Counted from the stretch's first letter, positions 7,713 to 17,036 are shown. The stretch: DNA of 27,263 nucleotides from CAZSMK01 sp964608095 (GCA_964608095.1 CAZSMK010000007.1:1-27263), one strand, 5' to 3'. Numbers and translations: made by a program. Notes: generated from the sequence alone by a model not told the origin.

Positions 7713-10667
7713 TTACTCCGAATTCGGAACAATTTTTACTTCTTCGATATAGAAATTTGAAAACCTTAGTGTCGAATTAATATCGTCGTTGGGATCGAAA
7801 CTCAAAAGATCAAAAGAAGAAATTATACGGTTGTCTTCGCTTCCCACCACTGCCGGACTGATTATCATATCATAGGGTGGGAGACAACTATTATAGGGAG
7901 CCAGGCCGAGGTTACTGTTGACAACCCGGACCCAGCTCGACCATGAGCCGACCTGATTTACACGCAAACGAAGCTGTACTGCATCGTCGGGATCGGATAC
8001 CGTACTGTCCACAGACCATTTGAGCCGGTAAATCGTATCGGGCGTAATAGGGAGCTCAGGGCTGTACCAGTACGAGAACGCGTTGGTCGTTCCGGGTGCG
8101 GTAAGACCGAGATGAGGGGGCGGCGCCGTGGAAATCGGACAGTCGAACGGCGGCACAGCGCCCTGGAACGTCCATCCACAGGCGTCACTATGAAAGCTAT
8201 GGTGCAGAACCTCGTTGATCGTCATCGCACATACCTCGTCAACTACCAATTCCGAAAGGTATATCCAGGAATTGTAATCATCATCCGGCGAGAAGCTCAG
8301 TATATCGAAGGAGAAGATCATCTTACCGTCTTCCTGCCCCAGGACACGGGGATTGAAAAAGAGATCGTAGTCTTTGGTGGCGAGCGAACACGGCGCATGA
8401 GAGAGAAAGCTGTTCACAATGCGTTCCCACCCCGCCCAGGCAATCTTCTGATTCGCCCTCAGGCGGAACTGCACACAATCATCGGGAGTTGTGACGGTAC
8501 TGCCCACGCTCCAGCGCGCACGATACGTTCCCTCATCGCGTATAAGCACCTCAGGGCTGTACAGATACGAAAATGCATTGGTCGATCCATCGGGTGAGAG
8601 CGCAATTTTGCCCATCTGACCGAACGGTATAGGTTCATCATAGGGCGGAACCTCCCCGGCAAATCCCCACCCTTCGGGAGAGGCTTCGAATGTGTAGCGT
8701 GCCGCCCTGTGATACGGTTGCCACATACGAATTTTGACGTAGGTGGCAAACATGTCCTCTTCACGCCGCTTGGCTTTTATCGTATCTTCACCCAGCGAAT
8801 ACCAGCAGGTTCCCACTCTTGAACCTTCAAGAAATGAAGGAGAACCTTTCGGGCCCGCATCCGCGCCGCCGTAGTAGCATGTGTTCGTTCCCGGACCTGA
8901 AGAAAAATTCCACATATCCACCAATAATCCCTCATGGTTTCCGGGCAGGTGGTGGACTAATTCCTTTTCATCACCCGGGTTGATGCTTATCCAGCCGGAG
9001 TCATAATGAGGTTTGGCAATTCGCCATATTCTGACCAGAACATACGCGGCATTACTATCCTCCTGTCTGCGGTATACGGTTATGCTCGAGGGGTCGAGTG
9101 AACGCCAGTAAGCGCCGACTCGGTCGCCTTCAGCGGAATACTCCGGGGGATTTATCCCGAAATCTGTGCCGCCATAATAACATTGATTTATTCCTGCAAG
9201 TGTTGACTTAAACTGCAAATCCACAAGATAATCTTCAGTCCTGCCGCCCAGATTATGGACAAACTGTTTGGAAGAGCCCTGAGGGACATATTGCCAATCG
9301 CTTATATAATCCGGTGTGGGCATATCCCATATCTTTACGCGTAAATCCGGCGCCATGGTATCTTCATCGAGGCGTACGACAGATATATCGGTATAGAGCT
9401 TTTTCCAATACGCCCCAAGGCGCTGATTTGCACTTAACGGGTCTGCCACGTCGTTTATGTGTATTCCGCCGTAGTAGACCGTGTGGATGCCAAAGGTTGG
9501 ATGTTTAAACCACATTTTAACGAGAAAATTGTCGGTAGCAGGATAAAGATTATGCACGAGTGTGGCGGAGCCGCCCGCCGGGATATTTACCCAATCGCTG
9601 TCATAATCCGGCGGGGTAGGTGTCCAGATGTTCCATATCCGTACACGCATCTCCTCGGCGTTGGAATCGTTTATGCGCCTCTTTGCGTATGCCAATTGAG
9701 TGCCTGAACCACGCCAGTACGCCCCTGCACAATCATCCTCGTTTGCGTAAAGCGCCCCTAAATCCATCCCCCCGTAATATATGTGGTTTACACCGTTTAG
9801 AGAACTTCTGAACTGTACATCCAGGGTGTAATCGTCCTCGTGGCCCATAACTGAATGGAAGAACGCCTTTACCTCATCCTGCTTCACCTCGGTCCAGCCG
9901 CTGTCCCATGTGGGTGTCGGGCGTTTCCATAGACGAATCCTCACTTCCGGCGCATAGGTGTCTTCCGGGCGACGATATACGACAATGGACGACATATCCA
10001 ACGAACGCCAGTACGCGCCGACACGATCGTCTTCCGTACTGCCTCCCTCGGGATTCGCACCATAATCCGCACCGCCGTAAAAACAATGATTTATTCCATT
10101 GCTCTTTGATTTAAACTGCATATCGACCACATAATCATCCAACGAGCCACCGAGGTTATGATCAAGTTGCGTGATAGAACCTTTGGTCAAGGCAATCCAG
10201 CCGCTGTCATAATCCGGAGCGTTATCCTGCCAGATACGAATCCTGACGGAGCGTGCATAGGTGTCTTCCGGGCGACGATATACGACAATAGTGGAATTAT
10301 CCAATGAACGCCAGTACGCGCCGACACGGTCGTCTTCCGTACCGTCTCCTTCGGGATTCGCACCATAATCTGCACCACCATAGAAACACTGATTCACCCG
10401 CTGATCGAGATTCTTGAACTGCATATGAACTACATATTCGTCGACGTTTCCACCCAGGTTGTGTGTAAGCGTCTTGAGTTCGCCCGGCGCGATGTCCACC
10501 CAGCCACTGTCGTAGAACGGTTCGCTTATCAAATAGGTATTCAGCAAGAACTCTTTGCCTTTTCCGTCCATCGCTGAAGCGGAAAAAGAAACAGCCATAA
10601 AAAGTAAAGATGTGTAAATAATCTTCACCCATTTCGCTTTTAGAAGTATGTATCGCACAGTGTACAT
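7713..10667 (-). CDS. Secreted six-repeat lectin-like protein with twin C-terminal modules
   Basis: A 984-residue exported protein. The start at 10667 has AGGAAGGA 10 nt upstream; a signal peptide ends near residue 32 (SFSASA). Six tandem repeats of about 100 residues start at 52, 153, 254, 355, 454 and 555. Each opens with YDSGW-like residues and a G...HNLGG turn, has a YYGG or FYGGADYG core and GAYWRSL, and ends with RRxED...VRIRIW. The WxxxxxG...HxLG pattern resembles H-type lectin domains, which bind sugars at cell surfaces, but this is a resemblance only. Two copies of another module follow (about 657-818 and 826-984; shared GW.F.G.VPP, TNAFSY.YSPE, DD.VQLRLR, SFD.LSF.P.DD.NS), probably jelly-roll carbohydrate-binding-like. 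No catalytic motif is seen. It is divergent from the hydrolase at 10960. Confidence 0.8.
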   Translation of the reverse strand: MYTVRYILLKAKWVKIIYTSLLFMAVSFSASAMDGKGKEFLLNTYLISEPFYDSGWVDIAPGELKTLTHNLGGNVDEYVVHMQFKNLDQRVNQCFYGGADYGANPEGDGTEDDRVGAYWRSLDNSTIVVYRRPEDTYARSVRIRIWQDNAPDYDSGWIALTKGSITQLDHNLGGSLDDYVVDMQFKSKSNGINHCFYGGADYGANPEGGSTEDDRVGAYWRSLDMSSIVVYRRPEDTYAPEVRIRLWKRPTPTWDSGWTEVKQDEVKAFFHSVMGHEDDYTLDVQFRSSLNGVNHIYYGGMDLGALYANEDDCAGAYWRGSGTQLAYAKRRINDSNAEEMRVRIWNIWTPTPPDYDSDWVNIPAGGSATLVHNLYPATDNFLVKMWFKHPTFGIHTVYYGGIHINDVADPLSANQRLGAYWKKLYTDISVVRLDEDTMAPDLRVKIWDMPTPDYISDWQYVPQGSSKQFVHNLGGRTEDYLVDLQFKSTLAGINQCYYGGTDFGINPPEYSAEGDRVGAYWRSLDPSSITVYRRQEDSNAAYVLVRIWRIAKPHYDSGWISINPGDEKELVHHLPGNHEGLLVDMWNFSSGPGTNTCYYGGADAGPKGSPSFLEGSRVGTCWYSLGEDTIKAKRREEDMFATYVKIRMWQPYHRAARYTFEASPEGWGFAGEVPPYDEPIPFGQMGKIALSPDGSTNAFSYLYSPEVLIRDEGTYRARWSVGSTVTTPDDCVQFRLRANQKIAWAGWERIVNSFLSHAPCSLATKDYDLFFNPRVLGQEDGKMIFSFDILSFSPDDDYNSWIYLSELVVDEVCAMTINEVLHHSFHSDACGWTFQGAVPPFDCPISTAPPPHLGLTAPGTTNAFSYWYSPELPITPDTIYRLKWSVDSTVSDPDDAVQLRLRVNQVGSWSSWVRVVNSNLGLAPYNSCLPPYDMIISPAVVGSEDNRIISSFDLLSFDPNDDINSTLRFSNFYIEEVKIVPNSE
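8706..10514 (-). repeat. Six tandem ~300-bp coding repeats
   Basis: The six lectin-like units (residues 52-654) are direct tandem repeats. The first two (10514-9909) are clearly the youngest: their central stretch (YGGADYGANPEG, TEDDRVGAYWRSLD, VVYRRPEDTYA) is nearly identical also at the DNA level. Compare 10261-10380 with 9957-10078. Units 3, 4 and 6 have diverged most. Confidence 0.8.
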
Positions 10668-10959
10668 GATTGATTAATCCTTCCTGTTAAATGATATAGG
10701 CTGTTAACGTTTATACGCTCGAAAAAAGAACCAAACAAGAGAAAAAGCCATTTCGGTCAAAATGGAAATTGCGAAGGCTCTTGCCGTTTATCCGATAGCA
10801 TGAAATATAATGGTTGAAAGAAAAGATGGGTAATTCCGTTATGGTCAAGAATACAAATCTCCTTTTTCTCGATATTACATGAGAATCTCTTGAACCGGAT
10901 GAGCCGGATACGAAAAGATTATTGTAATAACGAAGCAAAAAACCGGAGGGAGCAAAAAG

Positions 10960-12147
10960 ATGAATATAGATTGGGGAAATCAAGAAGTTATATACAGAAT
11001 GATCGCACGTATAAACATAGGTGATATTCTCAGTAGTGTTCTCATGATATGCCTTCTCGTTTCCATGATAGGATGTAGCGGAACACCTTTTGGTTTTGCG
11101 ACAGACGCCCCTGTTGCCGGTAAAGGCAAAGAACGCGAACGGCTGAAACAAGAATGGTTGAAACTGCTTGGTGATTTTCCTTCAACCAAACCGCCTCTTG
11201 AACCGGACAGGCGCGAGATTGGCCGTAAAGACGGCATCGTGTGGTATCACGTGAGCTTTCAAGCGGAACCCGATGACCGCGTTACCGCGTACTTGCTTGT
11301 CCCGGAGAAGACACCAAAACCTGCGCCTGCAGTTATTTGTATTCATGGCACCACGTGGGGAAGCGGTAAAGAGCGAACCGTGGGTTTATCTGGGTTGCGA
11401 CCGGGCGATCCCCCAGATCCTCCTGAAACGAGCCGTGCTTATGGAATTGAACTTGCACGCTGGGGGTATGTAACGCTTTCAATCGATCTTCTCTGCGACG
11501 GCGAGCGGGTGCTTGAAGGGCAACACATCTACGATACCACGGAATTCAATAAGCGTCATCCCGACTGGTCTATTGTGGGGAAAAACATCTGGGACGTTAT
11601 GCGGAGCGTGGATTTTCTCGAAACCCTCGACTTTGTCGACCCGGAGCGAATCGGATGTATGGGACATTCCCTCGGTGGGCATAGCTCGCTTTTTGCCGCT
11701 GCATTCGAACCACGCATTACGGCGGCGGTGTGTAACGGCGGGATGCTCACATGGGCGCGTCATACGGATCATTGGTCACGACCCGCGGATTTCACTGAGC
11801 GCGACAAGGGACCCGCTGCCGCGTATGTGTATATCCCCAATTTTCGCGTCTACATCGATGATACCACTCGACCTATACCCGTGGATTTCGATTCTCTCAT
11901 GATGATTGTCTCACCTCGACCGCTCCTCATCATGGCGAGCGAAAATGAAATAGAAGAACAGCGTCTCGGGGAGAAATTTCGTCGCGCTGCACATGTCTAT
12001 CATCTCCAAGGTTCAAATGACAGAATCGCGCTCTTTTCCTATCCCGGAGAACATAATTTCCCCCCTGTGGCAAAACTTTTCAGCGTTGCGTGGCTTGACC
12101 GGTGGCTCGATCACTCGCCTTCAGTTCGAACTCTCTGGCAGGAATAA
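10960..12147 (+). CDS. Alpha/beta-hydrolase lipoprotein (acetyl-xylan-esterase/dienelactone-hydrolase-like)
   Basis: A 395-residue protein. GGAGGGAG precedes the ATG by about 8 nt. The N-terminus carries a hydrophobic segment ending in a lipobox (SMIGC, Cys39) followed by Ser, which predicts an outer-membrane lipoprotein. The hydrolase core shows VICIHGTTWG (oxyanion strand), GYVTLSIDLLCDGE, the nucleophile elbow GHSLGG (Ser237), an acid at about Glu328 in LIMASENE, and His365 in PGEHNF. This layout fits the large alpha/beta hydrolases related to acetyl xylan esterase (Abhydrolase_7/AXE1-like), which remove acyl groups from polysaccharides. A Glu rather than Asp as third catalytic residue is somewhat unusual. 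It sits divergent from the lectin-like protein, so the pair could share a sugar-related role (inference). Confidence 0.85.
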   Translation: MNIDWGNQEVIYRMIARINIGDILSSVLMICLLVSMIGCSGTPFGFATDAPVAGKGKERERLKQEWLKLLGDFPSTKPPLEPDRREIGRKDGIVWYHVSFQAEPDDRVTAYLLVPEKTPKPAPAVICIHGTTWGSGKERTVGLSGLRPGDPPDPPETSRAYGIELARWGYVTLSIDLLCDGERVLEGQHIYDTTEFNKRHPDWSIVGKNIWDVMRSVDFLETLDFVDPERIGCMGHSLGGHSSLFAAAFEPRITAAVCNGGMLTWARHTDHWSRPADFTERDKGPAAAYVYIPNFRVYIDDTTRPIPVDFDSLMMIVSPRPLLIMASENEIEEQRLGEKFRRAAHVYHLQGSNDRIALFSYPGEHNFPPVAKLFSVAWLDRWLDHSPSVRTLWQE

Positions 12148-12183
12148 CATCACACAAAACTCGACAAAAAAAATACAGCATAC

Positions 12184-12223
12184 AGCACACCCTGACGCGT
12201 ACTCATATTTGTGGTGCTTTTTT
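12184..12223. terminator. Possible weak bidirectional terminator between convergent genes
   Basis: AGCAC (12184-12188) can pair with GTGCT (12214-12218), followed on the plus strand by T6 (12218-12223); on the minus strand a T8 run lies at 12173-12166. The stem is short with a long loop, so support is limited, but it lies exactly between the convergent hydrolase (ending 12147) and mscS-like gene (ending 12242). Confidence 0.3.
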
Positions 12224-12241
12224 GAACGGTAAAGACGCGCC

Positions 12242-13300
12242 TCAACTCGATATAACGCCCATTTCTTTGAGCTCATCAAGCACATCAAGATAAAGGGCTT
12301 CGCGGAATTTGCATACATCCTCATCTTTCGGCGGTTTAATATCACACATGATCTGAAGTGTAATAGCATTGTTCGAGACTGCCGAAACATAAACCCTGAT
12401 AGTGTCTTTTTCAACCAGTGGGTTTCGAACAAATACCTGGCTTATCCGTCTTTTCATTTCCAGAATGTCGTTGCGTGAGCGAGCAGGCGGGATGGTGAAC
12501 GTAAGGTCGACTATTTGTTTGGTTTGCGCGGAGATGTTCTCAACCGTTGCGGAAGTCATGATGCTATTGGGCACGGCGAAAAGCGAGTGAGAAGCGCTCC
12601 GAATCCGGGTACTGCGAAATCCTATGTCCTCAACTGTACCTTTAACCCCGGCTACGGATACGGTGTCGCCGACTTTGAAAAGCCTGTCGGTAAATATAAT
12701 AATCGAGCCAAAGATGTTGGCAAGTGTATCGCGGGCGGCAAGCGCGACCGCTAAACCCCCGATTCCGAGTCCCGCCCAAAGTCCTGTGACGGAATATCCC
12801 AGGTTCTGAATAACGAGCAGCGCCGTGATAATAATAATGAGTATATGTAGAACTTTTCTGATAACGCGCAGAAGCCTGTCGTCGACTGTTGCGCGGGAAA
12901 TGTTCTTGAGGTGAATGAGATAGGTGTGAAAAAGATTCACCGTGCGGAGCAAAAGCCACGCAACATTCAGGGCGACGAGGGTTTCCATGACTTTTTTGAA
13001 GATGTGACTGCAATCGTAAGGCTTTGCCGGTAAAGGTAACGCCGACCCCGCAATAAAGACACCGCAAAGTATCACCAGCCAGAAAAGAGGCGCTGCCGCA
13101 TGCTTCAGAAAGAGATCGTCAAGAGGTGTTGCGGTTTTGTTCGATAGTCCTTTTAAACGCCCTTTAAAGAGTGCTCTGACCAGGAAGGCAATAAGAATAG
13201 AAAGGATGAAAATGAGAAGCGATGCATACCATTCGACCTGAGATTGTGGAAAGATGCTTTCCATGAAAGCGATATGGATTCTCATAGGATTTTGCATCAT
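12242..13300 (-). CDS. MscS-family mechanosensitive ion channel
   Basis: A 352-residue inner-membrane channel that opens under membrane tension and releases solutes on osmotic downshock. Hydrophobic helices lie at about 24-43, 71-88, 107-123 and 148-165. They are followed by the pore-lining TM3 (about 171-193, LWAGLGIGGLAVALAARDTLANIFGS) and the cytosolic beta domain motif FKVGDTVSVAGVKGTVEDIGFRSTRI, with FAVPNSIMTSATVENIS further on. The C-terminal alpha/beta vestibule ends at residue 352. The length and number of helices are a little larger than E. coli MscS (286 residues). AAGGAAGG precedes the ATG. The upstream kinase-like gene ends only 14 nt before, so the two form an operon. Confidence 0.92.
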   Translation of the reverse strand: MMQNPMRIHIAFMESIFPQSQVEWYASLLIFILSILIAFLVRALFKGRLKGLSNKTATPLDDLFLKHAAAPLFWLVILCGVFIAGSALPLPAKPYDCSHIFKKVMETLVALNVAWLLLRTVNLFHTYLIHLKNISRATVDDRLLRVIRKVLHILIIIITALLVIQNLGYSVTGLWAGLGIGGLAVALAARDTLANIFGSIIIFTDRLFKVGDTVSVAGVKGTVEDIGFRSTRIRSASHSLFAVPNSIMTSATVENISAQTKQIVDLTFTIPPARSRNDILEMKRRISQVFVRNPLVEKDTIRVYVSAVSNNAITLQIMCDIKPPKDEDVCKFREALYLDVLDELKEMGVISS

Positions 13301-13314
13301 TGCTTTTTCCTTCC

Positions 13315-14175
13315 TTAAAAAATCTTCGCTTCGCCCTTAATCCGCGCTATCACGTTAATCATGAATATGTACCGTCTTATTGCCGACTGTTTAATAGCGC
13401 CGGCTTTATAATACCCCACTAAAAAACGTAGTTTCTCCCTGCGGGTCAGGGAAGGAACCGACCGAAGAAACTGGAATAGATTTTTCGAGCGTTTCCACAT
13501 ACCGGGCGGGGTATGCGAAAGAGTCGAGTTGTCCAGATCGATAAGGGTTCCTTGCTCGGGTGTATATGCATTGCCTTCTTCAGGCAAAAAGATATGTTCG
13601 CTGCTGAAATCGTCGTGATAGATACCTTTTTGATGAACCAATGCCATAAATTGTGCGGAGGTCTTGAGTATCTTCGCCCTCACACCGGCAGACTCGATCT
13701 TGTTCAACAGCGCCAGCGCGGAACACTTTCCCTCTGCGGCTGTCAGAACGACGTAACTCGCACGAAGCCATAACCCTTTTCTTTCCTCTGCATAGAGAAC
13801 GGGCAACGGTGTGTCAATGCCGACAGCGCGTATACGATGTCCCATCCGCCATTCGCGCCTGCCTTTGGAACGCGCAAACAGCGACCCGATTCGTTGTCGA
13901 CCGCGCCGGATTCTCATACGTTTTGCATAGAGGTTAACCGGCTCTAAAGCCCCTTCCGGCGTAAATGTCATCTTGATTACGCGGCGCGTATGCGAGGATT
14001 TAACCAACTCAAAGCCCGCTATGTTTTCCCGCTTGATTCTATCCCATGGAATTCGCCTGATATCGAGGTTGCAATATGGCGATATACACTTACCTCGGAT
14101 TCCGTTTACAACATAATCTACAATCTTATCCCGCTGCGCCGGGTCAAGATGTTTAGTAAGACCTTCCATTGGCAT
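13315..14175 (-). CDS. LPS-core/Kdo-kinase-like protein (WaaP family)
   Basis: A 286-residue cytosolic kinase-like protein. The motifs fit the lipopolysaccharide kinase family (PF06293): VNLYAKRM with a candidate catalytic Lys85; REWRMGHRIRAVGIDTPLPV (about 107-126), where Glu108 would be the helix-C Glu; GIYHDDFSSEHIFL (184-197) as the catalytic loop with Asp189 and His194 in place of the usual Asn; and TLIDLDN with Asp213/Asp215 as the metal-binding motif. Family members phosphorylate heptose or Kdo in the LPS inner core, so an LPS outer membrane is implied. The ATG at 14175 lacks a strong SD; a second ATG lies two codons on. It is co-directional with the MscS-like gene. The substrate cannot be deduced. 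Confidence 0.75.
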   Translation of the reverse strand: MPMEGLTKHLDPAQRDKIVDYVVNGIRGKCISPYCNLDIRRIPWDRIKRENIAGFELVKSSHTRRVIKMTFTPEGALEPVNLYAKRMRIRRGRQRIGSLFARSKGRREWRMGHRIRAVGIDTPLPVLYAEERKGLWLRASYVVLTAAEGKCSALALLNKIESAGVRAKILKTSAQFMALVHQKGIYHDDFSSEHIFLPEEGNAYTPEQGTLIDLDNSTLSHTPPGMWKRSKNLFQFLRSVPSLTRREKLRFLVGYYKAGAIKQSAIRRYIFMINVIARIKGEAKIF

Positions 14176-14424
14176 TAAATGTCCCGAACAAGTTTACGTG
14201 GTATCCTGCGCTGTCTATCTGTGTTTCCTTTCCTTTTTTTGAAGTCCATATCCCCCTCATATACAACCAAGCGACCAGATAGTACACTCCTGACAACCCT
14301 TTGACAAGTTATATAAGTTTTAATTGCACACGCAAAATAAAATATGCATAATCGAACACGCATAAAAAACGCGCATTTTCAAATTGGCATAAGCCGTAGT
14401 ATACGATTAGGCCGAGAACAAAGA

Positions 14425-15846
14425 ATGACCTTACCTACGCCATACGATGAAATAACGGATTTCGACTTGTTTCGCCGCGACTCCATCCCCGGCTATACGA
14501 TCTTAAACGAAATAGGGAAGGGCGCAACCGGCATAGTATATGCCGCCCGAAATAATACCACCGGCGAACTGGTGGCGATAAAGGTTCTTTTTCCCCACTA
14601 TGCTAAGAATAAGGAATATTTACGGCGTGTAAGCAGGGAAGCGGAGCTGTCGCGCCGGATTCGTCACAAAAACGCCGTGACCGGCTATGAATTCGGCAGG
14701 GCCGGCGATCATTTCTATTTCGTGATGGAATTCGTCCCCGGCAAGGCATTGAGCCAGATTCTCAAGGAAGAAGGGACATTGCCGGAACGAACCGCTGCGG
14801 AAATAACGCTCGAAATCGCCCGCGCGCTCGAAGCCGCCTCTAAAATCAAAGTCGTTCATCGCGATATCAAACCGTCAAATATCGTCATCACGCCGGACAA
14901 TCAAAAAAAGTTGATGGATTTCGGCCTGGCTAAAGAAGAACTGGATACCTCGATAACGGTTCATGGCACCATTCTCGGGACGCCGTGTTATCTCTCGCCC
15001 GAACAAGCCCGCGGCGAAATTCAGATCGACGTCAGAAGCGATATCTATTCACTCGGCATCACGTTTTATCATGCCGTGGTCGGCGAACCACCTTTTTGTG
15101 AATTCAATACCACCTTGATGCTGACTAAAAAAACCACCGATCCCGTCCCTTCTCCTAAAATTAAAAACCCTCACCTCTCCGATGAGGTCTGTTACATCAT
15201 CGACCGCATGACCAAACGCGATATTGAAGAACGCTACCAGAATCCCGGAGATTTGATAAAAGACCTCGACGCTTTTCTTGCCGGCACGCTCGAGGTTACT
15301 TACTCTTACGATCATACGGCGATGCCTGTACGGTTGGGCGATGAACAACAAGCACTTCTCGAGGAGCGGTTAAAGGAAGCCTCGGAAGCAATTGAAGACC
15401 CGATGATGAGAGCCCTTATTCTGGATAAGCAAATCCCGGGCGAAGCGGTCATGATGGCTTCCGGCAGCGTACTGTTTTATGAAGGCGAACAATCTCGTGA
15501 GGCTTATATTCTCGTCTCCGGCTCGCTCGAGGTGCTCAAAGCCGGTCGAAAAGTAGCTGCCATAAACGAGACCGGCTCGTTCGTCGGAGAAATGGCAACA
15601 CTTCTGGAATGCGAACGCACCGCGACAGTCCGCGCACTGCGTCCATCTATTCTCTTCAAAATAGCAGAGAAAGATTTTAAAGATTTTCTCACGTGTGCGC
15701 CGGAGTTTGCGTTCCGACTCGCGCAGAATATGGCGAAACACCTTTACAAGACCACGGTAAAACTCAAGGAGTTACAGGCGAGAATCGCCGCTATTCGCAA
15801 CTATTTCCAACTCATGAGCGAAGAAATCGACGAGCAAAAGATTTAG
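14425..15846 (+). CDS. Ser/Thr protein kinase fused to a cyclic-nucleotide-binding domain
   Basis: A 473-residue protein from the ATG at 14425. An in-frame ATG at 14344 would add 27 basic residues unlike the family and has no SD, so I prefer the later start. The Hanks-type kinase domain (about 24-290) is complete: GKGATGIVY (P-loop), Lys53 in VAIK, HRDIKPSN (Asp146), DFGLA (Asp164), GTPCYLSPEQARG and DIYSLGITFYHAVVGEPPF. It is followed by a CAP/cNMP-binding domain (about 340-435) with FYEGEQSREAYILVSGSLEV and the phosphate-binding cassette VGEMATLLECERTATVRA, which keeps the Glu and Arg. There is no transmembrane segment, so this looks like a soluble kinase controlled by cAMP, cGMP or a similar ligand. 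The C-terminal helix (KLKELQARIAAIRNYFQLM) may dimerise. It is divergent from the WaaP-like gene. Confidence 0.9.
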   Translation: MTLPTPYDEITDFDLFRRDSIPGYTILNEIGKGATGIVYAARNNTTGELVAIKVLFPHYAKNKEYLRRVSREAELSRRIRHKNAVTGYEFGRAGDHFYFVMEFVPGKALSQILKEEGTLPERTAAEITLEIARALEAASKIKVVHRDIKPSNIVITPDNQKKLMDFGLAKEELDTSITVHGTILGTPCYLSPEQARGEIQIDVRSDIYSLGITFYHAVVGEPPFCEFNTTLMLTKKTTDPVPSPKIKNPHLSDEVCYIIDRMTKRDIEERYQNPGDLIKDLDAFLAGTLEVTYSYDHTAMPVRLGDEQQALLEERLKEASEAIEDPMMRALILDKQIPGEAVMMASGSVLFYEGEQSREAYILVSGSLEVLKAGRKVAAINETGSFVGEMATLLECERTATVRALRPSILFKIAEKDFKDFLTCAPEFAFRLAQNMAKHLYKTTVKLKELQARIAAIRNYFQLMSEEIDEQKI

Positions 15847-15957
15847 ACCTCACCAGCTCGGAATCCTTTGAGTACCTCCCACTCCACATGGCTATGCTAA
15901 TAGATTTTTCGTATAAACTCAGAAGAAGATCAAGATGTCCTCTTATCTGTCATCTCT

Positions 15958-16012
15958 GCGAAGTTGGACATCCAGTCCTTCGTACTTCGCACGCGCACGC
16001 GTGAGCGTGTGC
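15958..16012. repeat. Overlapping hairpins in the 328-bp gap between convergent genes
   Basis: GCGAAGT (15958-15964) pairs exactly with ACTTCGC (15984-15990) across 19 nt. A second stem, GCACGCGC (15989-15996) with GCGTGTGC (16005-16012), shares two bases with it, so the two compete. The loop contains the ACGCGT palindrome. There is no T tract, so a Rho-independent terminator is not supported. Nothing else recognisable lies in 15847-16174. Confidence 0.35.
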
Positions 16013-16174
16013 ACTTTCGAACTCGGTTATTGTTTTTCGGAGTAGAGTCGTCCGAACCAAACGACCCGGCAACAGTTCCAAACAAAATCCATTCTGGAGA
16101 GTTAATGCATAAAAGGTGCTAAATTTCCGGGAGAACCTCGGTTTTATAAGCCCCATCATCTCTGTAACTTTATA

Positions 16175-16969
16175 CTATTCAATTTCTTTTGGCTCTTGCA
16201 TTTCGTAGGTAGCAAGATTGATGAAACATTTTCTAATGTGCTTGACCGATGGTTTGACTTTGGGGAACTGCTCTCTTTTGATGACATCGGCAAGAGCATC
16301 CAGTGATGCCTTACACTCGCTGACAAGGGAGCGCAATTGGGGCTCATCTTCAAAGCGTCGAAAGGCTGCAACCGCCTCGAGTGCCGCCAGAGCCATCTGA
16401 GCGTTTTCAATCGCTCGTGTACAGGTTTTTAGTTGCGATTGGGTTATTTCAGCATCCGCCGGCAGGTGCGTTATCTCATGCATCATAGGATGGAAAGCAC
16501 AATTGTAACGCCACATCATGTCGCCTACTGTAACAACGCCGTTTCGCGAACGCAATTCGCCAATCATAAGGCGTAAGGTCTTACAAGTGTGGTGGACTGT
16601 GTCTTTGTCACTATAGTCGAGGGAATGACGAGCCATTTCGATCATGTTAATCATCTCCCCAAGTTCTCCATAAAAACGCATATCGTCGTCATAGGGTTCA
16701 GGTTTTGAGTCAGCAAATTGCACCACGAGTTTTGTCAACTCGCTTCGTGTGGCATTGATCTGTTCGAAAATTTCCTGGGTCTTGATTCCGGCATCACGTC
16801 GTGTAATCAGCACTGAGTGGGTCAGCATTTTCGCAAGCGGTTGTAAAGGGTCGTGCTGCTGGGCATTTTTCAGTTCTTCAGCTTTGACTACACTCAACGC
16901 ACAAGTAAGAACGAGAAGATACACCAAGATGATCATACTTCTTACTTTTTGTGTATTCACGTTTCTCAT
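16175..16969 (-). CDS. Periplasmic helical protein of unknown function
   Basis: A 264-residue protein. The ATG at 16969 follows GGAAAGGAAG at good spacing. A signal peptide (MRNVNTQKVRSMIILVYLLV onward) should be cut after about residue 30. The mature part is helical and contains His/Cys/Met-rich spots: DTVHHTCKTLRLM, then CAFHPMMHEITH, and later single Cys residues. The arrangement recalls four-helix bundles such as cytochrome c' or DUF-type metal-binding proteins, but no CXXCH haem site is present. It lies 67 nt downstream of the prepilin gene on the same strand and may be transcribed with it. Function is not assigned. Confidence 0.75.
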   Translation of the reverse strand: MRNVNTQKVRSMIILVYLLVLTCALSVVKAEELKNAQQHDPLQPLAKMLTHSVLITRRDAGIKTQEIFEQINATRSELTKLVVQFADSKPEPYDDDMRFYGELGEMINMIEMARHSLDYSDKDTVHHTCKTLRLMIGELRSRNGVVTVGDMMWRYNCAFHPMMHEITHLPADAEITQSQLKTCTRAIENAQMALAALEAVAAFRRFEDEPQLRSLVSECKASLDALADVIKREQFPKVKPSVKHIRKCFINLATYEMQEPKEIE

Positions 16970-17036
16970 AGCTTCTTCCTTTCCCCGATTTTATGAGTGA
17001 TATTATTATTTCACCGTAGATTCAAGTGCTGTTCAT

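Noticed and set aside
10711..11151. Minus-strand 146-codon frame
   Set aside because: It overlaps the signal/lipobox region and RBS of the hydrolase at 10960 and shows no family character.
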